From: Sanguinoderma infundibulare
Lineage: Eukaryota > Basidiomycota > Agaricomycetes > Polyporales > Polyporaceae
Direction: 5' to 3'
Length of the DNA stretch: 64,000 nucleotides
Assembly (NCBI GenBank): GCA_032821775.1
Contig: JAVLRN010000008.1
Location: 868,001-932,000, forward strand
In this document: positions 1 to 11,626 of the stretch, in pieces
How positions within the stretch are numbered: position 1 is the stretch's first letter
How the letters are laid out: each line of letters begins with the position of its first letter
Made by a program: the position numbers and the translations under genes
The notes under the pieces: model-generated
Database searches by the model: none
The model's input: the letters and a program-made list of their open reading frames with translations, nothing else
What the model was told of the DNA's origin: nothing

Positions 1-1718
1 CAGCTTCGCCAGCCCGCGGGCGTCCCTCTCGCGGAGAAGAAGGCTTACGTCGAGAAGGTTCTCGCGAAGTGCAGTCTTGAGGCATACGGGGACGCGGTTG
101 TCGGCTCCCTCAGTGTCGAGCACCGCAAGCGCACGACAATCGCTATCGAGCTCGTCGCAAAGCCGTCTCTCATCTTCCTCGACGAGCCTACGTCTGGCCT
201 CGACTCTCAGAGCGCGTGGGCGATCACGAGCTTCCTCCGCGGCCTCGCAGACAGCGGTCAGGCCATCATCTGCACCATCCACCAGCCGTCCGCGGAGCTG
301 TTCCAGGTATTCGATCGCCTTCTGCTCCTGCGGAAAGGAGGCCAGACGGTCTACTTTGGCGATATCGGCCGGCGGTCTGCAACGATGATCGAGTACTTCG
401 AGCGCAATGGTGCGCGCACGTGCTCAGATACAGAGAACCCTGCCGAGTACATCCTCGACGCCATTGGTGCCGGAGCGACCGCGACGACGTCCATCGATTG
501 GCACATGGCATGGAGCAACTCCTCCGAAGCGGCGAATCTGCAAGCCGAGCTTGAGCGCATCCACGGCGAAGGCCGCAGCAAACCCCCAGTGCAGGCGCAC
601 CTGAACAAGCCCTACCCGACTGCGTGGCTCTACCAGCTGCTTTTACTGCTGAAGCGCAACGCGCAGGCATACTGGCGCGATCCCGTGTACATCATCGCGA
701 AGCTGGCGCTCAACATCACGGCCGCGCTCCTCATCGGCTTCACGTTCTTCCATGCCAAGCTGACGATCCAGGGCACCCAGAACCACGTCTTCGCGATCTT
801 CATGTCCATCCTGATCTCCGTCGCACTCTGCAACCAGCTCCTGGTGCCATTCATCGATATGCGCAACATCTACGAGGTGCGCGAGCGCCACAGCAGGATG
901 TACAGCTGGACCGCGCTCGTCACGTCCCAGATTCTCATCGAGATTCCCTGGAACATCCTCGGCTCGTCGCTGTACTTCCTGTGCTGGTACTGGACCGTCG
1001 GCTTCCCTACTTCGCGCGCGGGGTTCACTTACCTCCTCATGGGCATTTTTAACCCCCTCTACTACACGACTCTCGGTCAGGCTGTCGCCGCGATGGCGCC
1101 CAACGCTGAGATCGCCGCACTGCTGTTCTCGTTCCTCTTCTCCTTTGTGCTCATGTTGTACGTCTTTCCGTCACACTATCATTTAAATGACAATCGCTGA
1201 CCCGCATCCTTGTGGCAGCAACGGGACCCTGCAGCCCTACAGGCTGCTCGGCTGGTGGAAGTGGATGTACCGCGTGTCGCCGTACACCTACCTCCTCGAG
1301 GCCGTCCTCGGCCAGGCGATCGGCAACCTGCCCATTACCTGTTCGCCCGTCGAGTACGCGCCGATCGCTCCGCCATCTGGACAGACCTGCGCGCAGTACA
1401 TGGGCCCTTACATCGCTCGGATGGGCGGCTACCTCGCGAACCCGGACGCGGCCGACGCCTGCATGTTCTGCCAGTTCCAGTCCACGGACGCGTTCCTGGC
1501 CGACAGCTTCAACGTGTTCTATTCTAATCACTGGCGGGACCTCGGCATCTTCGCGGGGTTCATCTGCTTTAATGTGCGTCCCGTCCTTTCAACCTGAACG
1601 AGCTCCGTCGTCCGTCGCTGACAAGACGTTGCAGTTCTTCGCTATTTACATCTTGACGTACTTTTTCCGGGTGCGGCAGGGCGATAATTTCAGAGCTCTT
1701 TGGCGCCGTGGGCGGTAG
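1..1718 (+). CDS. PDR-type ABC transporter, C-terminal half (5' partial)
   Basis: Full-size pleiotropic drug resistance (ABCG) transporter of the plasma membrane, expected to export drugs and xenobiotics using ATP. The window opens inside the second nucleotide-binding domain. The signature segment (GSLSVEHRKRTTI), Walker B plus D-loop (LIFLDEPTSGLD) and H-loop (CTIHQPS) follow in order. After these come about six hydrophobic segments of the second membrane domain and the usual YRVSPYTYL motif. Three exons fit: 1-1157, 1219-1573 and 1635-1718. The introns are 61 nt each, the reading frame is kept, and the join restores the family's FNG-LQP motif. The stop is the TAG at 1716-1718. The N-terminal half and second Walker A lie upstream of the window. 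Substrate cannot be told from sequence. Confidence 0.93.
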
Positions 1719-3268
1719 AAAGACAAGTAAACGGTTTATGAACTTGTGCTATCTAATACCTACTGGACTTCATGCATAGACTATATCGTACTCGAATACA
1801 CTCCTGTTCTGTAGCTTACGGCCATTCACGTATTTACGTATCCGAATCGTTCCTGACCGATAAACGGTAAATAAGAATCCACCTATTCTCCAACGTAAGA
1901 CTCATCGACGATTCCTCATGTCTCGCTGGCCCCAATGTGATCATCAAGCATTTCCGGAGACAAGAAGTCGAAGTATGTGCCGACAAGGCCACGGTCCAAG
2001 TTGTGAGTATGCCTCTCTTCTCGGTGACGGTCACGCGTTCTCGCCAGCTGAACACGTCTTCCGGGACTGGCACCACCATTTCTCCACACATTCTTCTTCG
2101 TTCATTGCCTCGTTTATGTACTCTTCCACGCAGTCGCTGACACTGGCGTGCCGCACCAGAGGCGTAGTCGCGCTTTCGACCTGCGACACCCCTCTGCGAC
2201 ATGCGTCCTCAGGCTCAGCTTCGTCTCCAAGACTCCATCTCTTCTCGACCCGCCACCTATCGCACAGGACAATCGGAAGGAAAGAGTCGACAAAGTTCGA
2301 CAGTAACGAACCTGCAGAACGCCACACTGTGCCATATCAAGGCTGAAAGTGCGCCGATCTTACTATCTCCTCCTAAAATGACGCTTTGAAGGACAATGTC
2401 ACTAAGTATCATTAACGCACAGATAGGTCCCGTTGGAAACTTGCACGCAGTGGCGAACCTTCCTGGTTCTTGCGCTAAGCATGAGCGGCATCATTGGACT
2501 CGAAGTTATCTTAGGGCTTTCATGTCGAGCTCAGCGAGGAGTACGCCCAGCGGGCTGGCACTGCTACATCCGTTTGTGAACGCGTTTGCATGGTGGACGG
2601 CCAGACGTCGCACGCCATGTTCCGGGAGGATGTCATACATCGGGATGTGGGCAAAACCGGGGATCAGCGCATTTGCTCACAACGACGGGGTCGGAGAACG
2701 TTCGCCTTGACGCGGCGGCGCCCTGGCTTTGCAACTGCCATCGATACTGATCTGTGGGCGATCCAAAAGAGAGGGCCATGATTTCAGGCGAGTTAAGTAT
2801 CATCAAACCTTAGAATCCATGCTCCATTGCTGATATCCAGATGCACTCAGCGTGGCCGCGGTATTTAGAGGTCAACGTGCTTGTTGGTGATGACGGGGAG
2901 AAGCAGAACTGCAAGCTGCTCCCAAGCCATGTCGGCGCCTCCGTATCGAAGGAGCTAATTTGGAGAACACTCACGTATAATACGTTGAGCTGCACCGCGG
3001 CGGTTCCTGTAGGATAAGGGTCCGAGCCAAGGGGCATGCCAGAGCCGAAGGTTTGGTTCAGCGAGCAGAGCGACTATTTCCCGTATCAACAGGTGTACAG
3101 TCCAAATCAGGCTATCTAACACACTCTTGTTCGATATCGTTACAGTCTTCGGAACAGATGTTGGCATGTAGGAAAAAGCAGGAACGCTGAGACGGTGTCC
3201 GAATCCCTCGCCTGCCCATCCTTCATTCAACCCGTCTCTCTCCTCTTCCCTCACCCGTTCCCTAGGGG
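1719..3268. other. intergenic, no recognised gene
   Basis: This stretch lies between the 3' end of the ABC transporter and the 3' end of HET protein 1. Only short overlapping ORFs occur. A 56-codon reading frame on the + strand at about 2839-3017 (starting MHSAWPRYLEVNVLVGDD) looks protein-like, but it has no partner exons that I could join, and I do not recognise it. Confidence 0.5.
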
Positions 3269-6200
3269 CTACACCGGCGATGCATCTCTCACGACCTCGG
3301 GGCCTTCCACAGCCGCATCTCCACCGGTGAGCGCATCGTCGCGCCAAGTGGCTCCTTCGGGCTCAGCTGCGTCAGGGAGCGTCGTGGTCTGTGCCATCGC
3401 AGCGAGCAGGTCAGGATGAGCATTCGGCGCGGTTGGACTGGGGAGCACCTCGACGACCAGGGCGTACTCGTCGTACCACAAAAACTCGAAGTCGAGTTGC
3501 AGAGTCAGTTCTCCTCCTGACGATGGAGCGAGAGTAGTCGTCTTCCGACCGAGGGTCCAATCCGTCTCCAAGGCAAACTCCCAATATAGGGTCTGAGCAT
3601 GGGAAGAATGTGCTTCTCCACTGTCGACGGAAGGGACGCAGGTCACATCCGCTCGCAAATCCCCGGCCCCCCTGCCTCCCATGTGTGGCGCGAGCGAGTA
3701 ATTGATGATGATACTGAAATCCAGTGTCGCAAGCGCGAGGGAATGGTGTGCGGGGGAATTCTCTTGGAAATGAATGGCGTAACCCTGAGCGTGGAGAGCA
3801 CGTCTGACATGTCCTGGTAAAGTCAACTTGACTCCCTTCCGTTGTGCTTTGGCACGCAGAAAGGAACTGTGCAGAAGATCAAGGTTGATAAGCTCCAAAG
3901 GACGGAAATGGATGTGTTCCTCAGGCTCGGGGAGAGTCTCGACCATGACGTAGTACTCGGACTGCCATGCGAGGTTCAAACCGAGGCGAAGTGTCAGGGG
4001 GGTTCCGCAAGGAGTTGCTAATGCAGCTTCTGCAGGACGAAGGGTCCATGCCCATCCACTCGTCTCGTCAAACCAGTCCATCCACCGCAGAGTGTACGGA
4101 CCATCCTGGTACCCCTCTGACTCCAGGGTAACGCGGGCTACCATCAGGAGTTCATCGTCGTCAGGCCCGTAGTGGAGCTCGTGGAAGTATTTGATAATGA
4201 CGGTGAAGTCGGCATTGGATATAGTCAAGATGTGCGTGTCGAGATCGCGTTCACCCGGGCGTTCGAAGTCAACAGCGTACCCTTCGGACTCTAGCGCCTT
4301 CCGGAGGCATCCAAGCAGGATGATGTCGATGCGCTTGTGAGGCATCCGCAGTGGGTAACCCCGATCGCCGTCGTGGGTAGGCAACCTGAATACGTCCTTC
4401 AAAGACTCTGTATCATGCATCGTCTTCGTCCCGGCCGCAATGCGGATCTCGTAAAGAGACTCCGCCAAGAGAGCAATCCCCATCTCCAGCGTGATAGCAG
4501 TAACTCCTGACGGTAGGACGAGAGTGATATTCCTCGTTTTGGTAGCGAAAGGTGGGGCCCAAGGCGTCTGAATGTCCCAGAAGGCATCAGCAAAAGGGAC
4601 GGCAGAGACATGGCGGCCATCATTGATCCCCTCGCGACTCGGCGGAGACTCCGAGACCCAGATACGGGCTGTGATGAACACGACCCCACTCTGTTGTGTC
4701 TGTTCCAACGCCATGTGCCGATACTGGATGTGAATGGTGAAAGAGTCGTTGGAGAGGACGAAGGAATGGGAATCGGGATGACATTCGGTAGGACCTTCAA
4801 TATCGGAAACAGCCTTGTAGCCATGTTTCTTCCACAGGGTAGCTTGGCTCCTCTCTGAAAGCACCAAAGTCAATGGTCCCCGATCAAGGTTGGGCTCCAG
4901 AGTGACTCGTCCAGGATGTGGAAGGTAAACGGTCTTGACCTCGGAGGACGCATAATCCCAAATGCGAGCGACATCGCTGAGGGAAAAAGTGACAATTTGA
5001 ACTGAGGACACTCGAGAACCGACTGTCAATGCTCCCGGGTAAAGGAAGAGCTGAGGTGAATAGGAGGGGGGTATATAGCAGGCCCTGCCCAGAAACATTC
5101 CCAAACCTGTGGCGCCAACCCTGGTACATCCGAGGATCGCGAGGAACCATTTCACATCCGAAATGGTGAAACGCAAAGCGTCAGGTAGTGCGTGAAGGGG
5201 ACGAATGGGTAGAAGGCGAAACTGCGTGCGTACGCCATAGGGAGTTGTTGTGTATTCAAGATCGGGGAGCTGGAAACACGTGACAGTGTCTCTAGGTGCG
5301 AGGACAATGTTGCGGCTTTGTGAGAAGTCGCTGGGTGATGGGGCAAAGAATGACCAGGAAGAACCCTGATGCATGAGTGGTGTTTGTCCAGGCATCGACG
5401 CTTGGTGTTGGATCTCGTGAAACGAGGATATGGCGCCCCAAGCGAACAAGCTCTGATCGGGGATTCTCCTCAGGATCTCCTCCTGCAATCGCCTGAAAGC
5501 TTGCTCGCCCTCTCCGTATAGCGTGGGCATGTTGATCCCGAAGATACCCAGGAGCGAGTATGCCCGGTCCTCAACCCGCGTCGTCTCCCGCTTGGCCGCC
5601 CACGACATCCGCTGCGCAACGCTTGAGCGGTCCAGCGACCCCTTGTGTGTCAAGATGTCATGGCCAATGCCTGTGATGTCAGAGACGAGCTCCGCCAAGT
5701 CGTTTTTCGTCCCTATCGATGTCCATCCCTGCGACAGAAAGATGAGCCATCGGGGCGCAATGAGCTCCTGGAGCGTCCATCCTCGCGTGAACCATCGGCT
5801 CTCGGGGAATCGGGAGTCCTTCGCAGCTACGTCATCGTCATCGGGCACGTCCGAGAGGAAGACAAAGCACATATCAGCTCTGCAGTACCAGTCGAACATG
5901 GAGTTGATGGCCTCCGACAGCTCCGCGCTGCTCGTCTTGTCGATGCAGGAGGAGTCGACCCACATGAGTCGGTAGCCGTAACGACGGGCGATCTCTGCCG
6001 TCTTCCGGATCTTCTCTGAGAGACCCCAGACGGGATCCCAGATGCCGGATAGAATAGGGAATGGGGATGGTATACCGGAAGGCCGAAGTGGGATGTCGTC
6101 GTGGTGTGTAGTCTGTGAGTCATCCGGGGGATCTTGTGTAGAGCATAAGCGAAGCCCATGCCAGTAAAACTATCAACGCACCATCGGCAGTCTCCTTGTC

Positions 6201-6530
6201 CGCCAGCCCAACGGGCTCAAGTGAGGGAGAATCACAGCGGGCCGCATCATTCACCGGCGATGGACGGAATGCGCCAGGCATGCTAAAGAGGGGAGAAACA
6301 GGCAGAGAGATGGAAAGTGAAGACGCAGGCCGAGCGACGAGAAGGGAAGATGTAGGCGGAGGGACGGGACGTGAAGATGCAGCCTTGTATGCCTCTTGTA
6401 TCTTTCGCACATCTTGATACGTCTGCTCTCCCTCAAGACTCCAGGTATGAGACAGGATGGCGTACGGGGGAGCCTGCGCAAGGTTTTGGAATTCGACGAA
6501 CTCCCCGGTGTAGGTGTCGATTAACCGCAT
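3269..6530 (-). CDS. HET-domain protein 1 with triplicated C-terminal module
   Basis: Heterokaryon-incompatibility (HET, PF06985-type) protein, a class that triggers programmed cell death after non-self recognition in fungi. Two exons, 6530-6182 and 6132-3269, joined by a 49-nt intron, give about 1070 residues. The start MRLIDTYTG at 6530 is shared with HET proteins 2 and 3. The HET domain covers roughly residues 20-330, with YAILSHTW, WVDSSCIDK, FTRGWTLQELIAPR, RMSWAA and LLGIFGI. No NACHT, WD40 or ankyrin region follows. Instead, the last ~530 residues hold three diverged copies (about 130-160 residues each) of a beta-rich module, with recurring patterns GYAV-F, H-L-LS--DF-I-I-Y and LTLRLG--L-W-SEYY. 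Function of the module is unknown. The reading frame is intact, so the gene may be expressed. Confidence 0.9.
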
Positions 6531-8420
6531 GGGCCCGGGTGCAGAAGCTGACCATCGAAGGCCCTATCAGTATCTGGAGGCACGGAACGGAAACGACCCA
6601 TACCGCGCAGTGACAGGAATGTCGGAAGAGAGGTATAGAAAGCGGGAGAGTGAGATGGGTCCTTTTCAACCTTTGTCCGAGTCTTGTGGACTTTAAGAGG
6701 TCGTCGGAAGGGGGCTGCATGGGGGGAAGTCGTTGCATTGACCGCGCTACCGCAGCAGGGGACGACATTGACCTGTGCATCAACGCCACATACACGTGGG
6801 CATCGCACTTACTATTTTAATGAGTAGCGCGGCGGAAGAGACGCTCATGGGTGATTGTAGAAACCGACTCCGTTCCCCCGTACCTCGCGATTGAGGAACT
6901 GTCTGTGTAGGCAATAAATAAAACAAGCGGACGACTGATGAGAGCGCGAACCATGTGTACGGACCTAGGCCCGACGGCCTCCGTGCACACCCCAACCCCG
7001 CCTAGCTGAAGACGCAAAAGTGAAAGGGTGAAGTTGACATGCGCGGTTCGATCTCAACGAAAGCGATGATGTGCAAAACGAAATCCCCGGACGCTCCGTC
7101 CAGAGCCCGCTGGCTGCTCCAACACTCTCCACGGCCGAGGGCTAGTACAAGTCCAAGGACGAGTGACCTCAGCCCGAGACGGAGGTGGAATGGAGGTATA
7201 GAGGTCTGGGAACAACTCAATTACAGTTCCCGTAATCGTCGACAATGACGACGATGGCAGACTGATGGCGCGCGACACAGAAACAGGATCGCTGACCCCA
7301 AGCCAAATGATGCTTCCCGTCTGTCGTGCAGCTGAGTCAAACGCGAATGCCGCTAGAGAACCGCGCCGGAGGTCGATGAAGGATAGTCGATAAACCGGTC
7401 ACTTCCGCAGCGTGCTGTCCGCAAGCGAAAGGGGAGAGTGACCACCACGCCTGGCTGGACCCTGCGAACGTGATGCCGTCGAGAGCCGCGCCAGCTCACG
7501 AACCGGAGGACCGGCGGAGGTACGCCAGCTAAGGGCTGAAGAAAGCGGTGAACACGACCAGCTGGCGCAGAGAGATACTAGTAGTAGGGATCAACGGTGT
7601 GTGAAGAAACTGTCACGGAATGCACGTACGTTTCTCCCGTCAACGGCACCAGCGGAAAGGACTCCAGGCAGCATTGGAGAACGGTCTAGATCGACACGAA
7701 GTGGCCAAACGGACGCGTTGGATACAAATAGGGCAGCTTTAAACCATCACCAATGTCAGAGACAACAAACGTGTCGTACCCAGAGGAACCGGCGGGACCG
7801 CGAGCGAATCCTTCGCGGTCCACTCGAGGGACTCGGAAATCGAACATGGCAGAGCATTCCAAAACGCACCATTTTCCCTAGAATCTCTACATAATGTGAG
7901 GCAATACTTGCGTGCCGGCTGCGCTGTTCATCACTCGACGCGATAAAAAGGCGCATGTTAGACCGGGTGACGCTGAAATCGATGAGACAGTGGTTGAGGA
8001 GAAGGGAGAAGGACAAAGTGAAATCGATTTAGACGCTCTGAGGAGAGGTGGGCGCTCCCGGTTTCTGCCATTCAGCACAGCATCTCCTCGGCCCAGCCAC
8101 CCGACAAGAGTATCGACTTGGCTTGGACTCCTTGGTCTCGAGTTAGTCACCAAGGTCAGTGAAGAAAAGCACCCTCAGTGCGAGCGTCGCCTGAAGTTTT
8201 ATATTCCAGACAACTGGTGGTGGTGGTCCCTCGAACGTCCATTGAATGAAACCTGATGATGACTCATCCAGGACATAACACAGCAATTTGGTCTGAGATT
8301 GGACTCGGATATCGAGCCCTCCTGCTCTGGCGAAAAGCGCTGCAGGTGCGTATGGGTCTGGTGCACGTCTCGCGTACCTCTGATTGAGAATCAACATTAT
8401 TGTGATTTTTCCTCTAGATC
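6531..8420. other. intergenic, no recognised gene
   Basis: Upstream region of HET protein 1 followed by AT/GC-mixed sequence. Only short ORFs lacking domain signatures or joinable exons are present. It may contain decayed repeats, but I saw no terminal repeats or coding relics. Confidence 0.5.
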
Positions 8421-9185
8421 ACTCGTTACTCGTACTGGGCCGCCGGTTCAATGCAAGCACCACTCAAGCTCGCCATAGTAGGCGGAGGGCCCTCCGCGTT
8501 CTATGTTGCACCACGGCTGCTTTCGCTCCTCCCGCAGACGAGTGCGCACGCGTCGTCGCTGAAAATACACATGTATGATCGACTATGGGCCCAGTACGTA
8601 TGGCGTTGCTCCAGACCATCCCGAAGTAAAGATGAGGACATTTGCTATGATTTTATGACCTTTTTCTCTCGACTTCGGAACGTGCTTGAATGTATGCTGT
8701 CAGCCTTTCATCAGATGCAGCACAGGCGTCGTCTTGAGCGTAGCCTCTCGTACTACATGGTGACCGAGTCCGGGCTGCCTCTATGGTATGAAGTCTAGAA
8801 GCAGGGTTCATCTTCGTGCCTTTACTCGGTTGATGAGTGCACCACTCATCCTGCAACGCCTTGCAGACGCCAGTAGACATGTCTTTTCTTGCTATGTTCT
8901 ATCCATCTCGCAACCCGACGCTACTTTGCTACAGATTATTAACATGTTTGCTCCCAGAACTGCACGCACAAGTTCGACGCCGCAGCCGCAGACCACTGCC
9001 TCCGCTTCTTCGGGAACCTCAAATCGGCTCGACCTCGCCACTCCCCCAACCCCTTCCCCTCCCCCTCCAAGCCCTCCCTCCTTACTACACCCACATCCTC
9101 TTCTCGACCGGCTGCACCGTGCCGATCCTGCACTCCGTCCTTGCCCCCTTCGCAGCATTGCGTCCCCGCGCTCTCGCTGATCTTC
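8421..9185 (+). pseudogene. truncated copy of adrenodoxin reductase gene
   Basis: This is a partial, decayed duplicate of the 5' third of the intact reductase gene at 19578-21304, in the opposite orientation. Similarity starts shortly before the ATG at 8451 (MQAPLKLAIVGGG is identical) and continues through the FAD-binding GxGPSAFYVA segment. A small deletion after MYDRLWA, where the intact gene reads PYGLVRYGVAPDHP, shifts the frame. The intron donor is also lost: the intact gene has AAAGTAAGC and here it is AAAGATGAG. Similarity resumes at the second exon (CAGAACTGCACGCACAAG, 8955-8972) and stops near 9185, at the codons for PALSL. Stops in all frames and the missing C-terminal two thirds make it non-functional. 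The nearby repeat-like sequence does not explain how it was copied. Confidence 0.88.
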
Positions 9186-9804
9186 TGGTTCTGAATAGCG
9201 TACGCAGGGGCGAGCAAATCGTCGTTCTTCCCAGCCCACTCGAGGGAAGGCGAATGCGCGTTGTGCTAGTCAAATTTACCGCATTTTTGGTCTTGGAGAG
9301 TTTCAGTGAACCACCGGGAATGACTGCGCAGACAGAGGAGATATCGGATTAGTACTCTGGAACATAGCCTACGTGGCGCCTTCACGGATGGATCACCTTT
9401 GTCGACTTGCGCCGGAGGCGATATCGGCGACTATTTTTGAGCCATGAATGCCGTTCTGGAAAGAAACGTATTATAAGTAGCGGATCATGCGGTGATGCAC
9501 TGAGAAAAGCAAAGTGCTGGACATCGGACATAATGCCGGATTGAACATCAGTGTGCACGTCTCGAGCTGGTTTCGTTCGTCGCCACTGGTTTGTGTGTCA
9601 TGTATGCGGCCTGCTTGGGGTGGTGGATGGAACATGAAGGGAAGGAAGGTACTAGTAGGAACCTGGGGAGAGTTGGTGTTCCGTTCAGGCGGTCTTCAAG
9701 ATTTGGCAATCTAGACGCCCAGTATGCCAACCGTGACACACATCGTCTAGTTTGTAGCTTCGCGTACAGCCTAATCTGTATCGTGTGTATCGATCGTATG
9801 CGCA
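9186..9804. other. intergenic with one dispersed-repeat copy
   Basis: There is no gene here. The 3' flank of the MFS transporter contains a diverged copy of a short dispersed motif at 9699-9722. Confidence 0.5.
9699..9722 (+). repeat. dispersed motif copy E (diverged)
   Basis: GGCAATCTAGACGCCCAG, preceded by AGATTT, resembles the motif at 29095, 32082 and 36213, with about three mismatches in 18. Confidence 0.45.
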
Positions 9805-11626
9805 TTACAAGTAATATCTAAAGCTCGGGTGTCTGTGTCGATATGAACAAGCCGTGAGAAAGTCGAATGTTTCAAGGAACCACCAAGGAAGGACGCACCG
9901 ATCACCAAGATCACCCAAGTCCTCTCCCAATAGATCGTCTTGCTTCGTCCGCTTCACCGTCTCGTGCGCCGCGCGGTCGCGGCTCTCGTTATCGGCCTTG
10001 TAGCTCCACCAAAGCACGGCGGCAGCGGCGAGCGCGATGACATAGCACGCGATGTTGATCGCGTGTCCCTGGACGTACCGCGGGGCCCACTCTGCGCGGT
10101 AGATCTGCCCCGAGACCGTGCCGCCGATGTTTCCGAGCGAGAAGACGATCCCGAACGCGGCGGCGCGCTTGTTCGCGCTCGCGACGTTGCTCCCGAGCCA
10201 CGTCCACGAGACGGAGACCGGGATGAACCTGCTCATTGTTAGCTGCTGGGTCCAGTCAGGGAAGCGAAGCGGATGCGAGGACGCACATGAACATGACGAA
10301 GAAGAACATGATGTAGCGCACGACGAGGTTCTCCACCGTCATGAGAACGATCAGCGCGACGATGGTCACGACGACCGCGCCGGCGTAGTGGAAGAAGAGC
10401 TTGCCGTACCGGTCGGTCGTCCACCCCGAGATCAGCACGATCACGAAGCCAAGGCCGTACGGAGGACAGGCCATGAGCGTCGCGGTCGTCCCCGAGTACC
10501 CAAGCCCCGTCACGACGGACGGCAGCGAAAGAATCACACTGTACACCGGGATGTAGATGCCGATGTATGCGACGCCCCAGACCCAGATGCGCCAGTCAGT
10601 GAACGCGGAACGGATCTGCGTGCCGCTGAAGTGCTCGTCGGCCTTCTGCGCGCGGTCGGCCTCGTTGGCGACGAGGACGACGCGCTTCTCGTCTTCAGAG
10701 AGGAAGTGCGCCGTCTCGGGATACGCTGACATGACGAAGAAGGAGATAACCCCGAGGCCGCCCGTGATGCACCCTTCGACGATGAAGATCCATCTGTAGA
10801 CTGACCGTCAGGAGATGACGGATCATGAAAGGAAATGCGTGCTTACTGCCACCCGGCAATTCCATACGTGCCGTTGAGAGCGTGGATTGCGGTCGCGAGG
10901 AGGCCGCCGAACGCCCCAGTGAGCGAAACGGTCGAGTAGAGAACTGCGAAGCGCCTCCCGAGCACTGTGCGTGGATACCAGCAGCTCACTGCGCTCGATG
11001 TACCTTGTCAATTATGCCCAAAATTCGCAAACCATGAGCGACTCACTCCAGTAAACGATGCCGGGCAAAAAGCCTGCCTCTGCGAGGCCCAGGAAGAACC
11101 GGATAGCCAGAAGACCCCCGGCGGTCTTGACAGTCGCGAACAAGGCACAAACTAAGCCCCAGATCACCTTCAATCATCTCGTTCAGACGCATGAAGATAT
11201 CTCGAGAAAGGATCACTCACAGTCAACGTAGGGATGTACCATCTAGGGCTCATTCTCCGAAGAATGATATTCGAGGGCGTCTCGAAGATGACGTATCCAA
11301 TGAAAAAGATCGAGAGCGCCCAATTGTACTGGCTGTTCGTGAGTTTCAGCGACGTCGCCAGCCCGAGCACTTTCGCATTCCCGATGTTTGCTCTGCATGC
11401 ACAGTGAATATACGAGAACGTGGACCATACGATCAGCGAATGCAAACACGCACCTGTCAATGTACGCAGACAAATAGAGAATCACCGCGAGCGGCATGAT
11501 CGCCAAGTCCACCTTCCGCCATGTACGTTTGACAAGTTCGGACTCCAAATCCCGCGCCTGTTCTAGCGCTGCCAAAGACTTCACCGAGGACGGGTAGCTT
11601 GAGGAGGCATCCGCTTTAAGCGACAT
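9805..11626 (-). CDS. MFS anion:cation symporter (Dal5/TNA1-like)
   Basis: Major facilitator of the anion:cation symporter (allantoate/nicotinate permease) family in the plasma membrane, importing small organic anions such as vitamins or ureides with protons. Seven exons fit with every phase consistent: 11626-11454, 11392-11221, 11167-11047, 10988-10847, 10793-10287, 10228-9899 and 9832-9805, giving 490 residues, typical for the family. Family landmarks are LYLSAYIDR-ANIGNAKVLGL at TM1, FETPSNIILRR after TM2, LGLAEAGFLPGIVYW, GAFGGLLA, a WIFIVEG segment and WTWLGSNVASANKRA. The last exon is only 28 nt and encodes HPSFRYYL, the usual C-terminal RY(V/Y)L ending. Start MSLKAD at 11626 was preferred to an in-frame upstream Met because family members begin with a short polar tail. 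Substrate is not determined. Confidence 0.92.
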
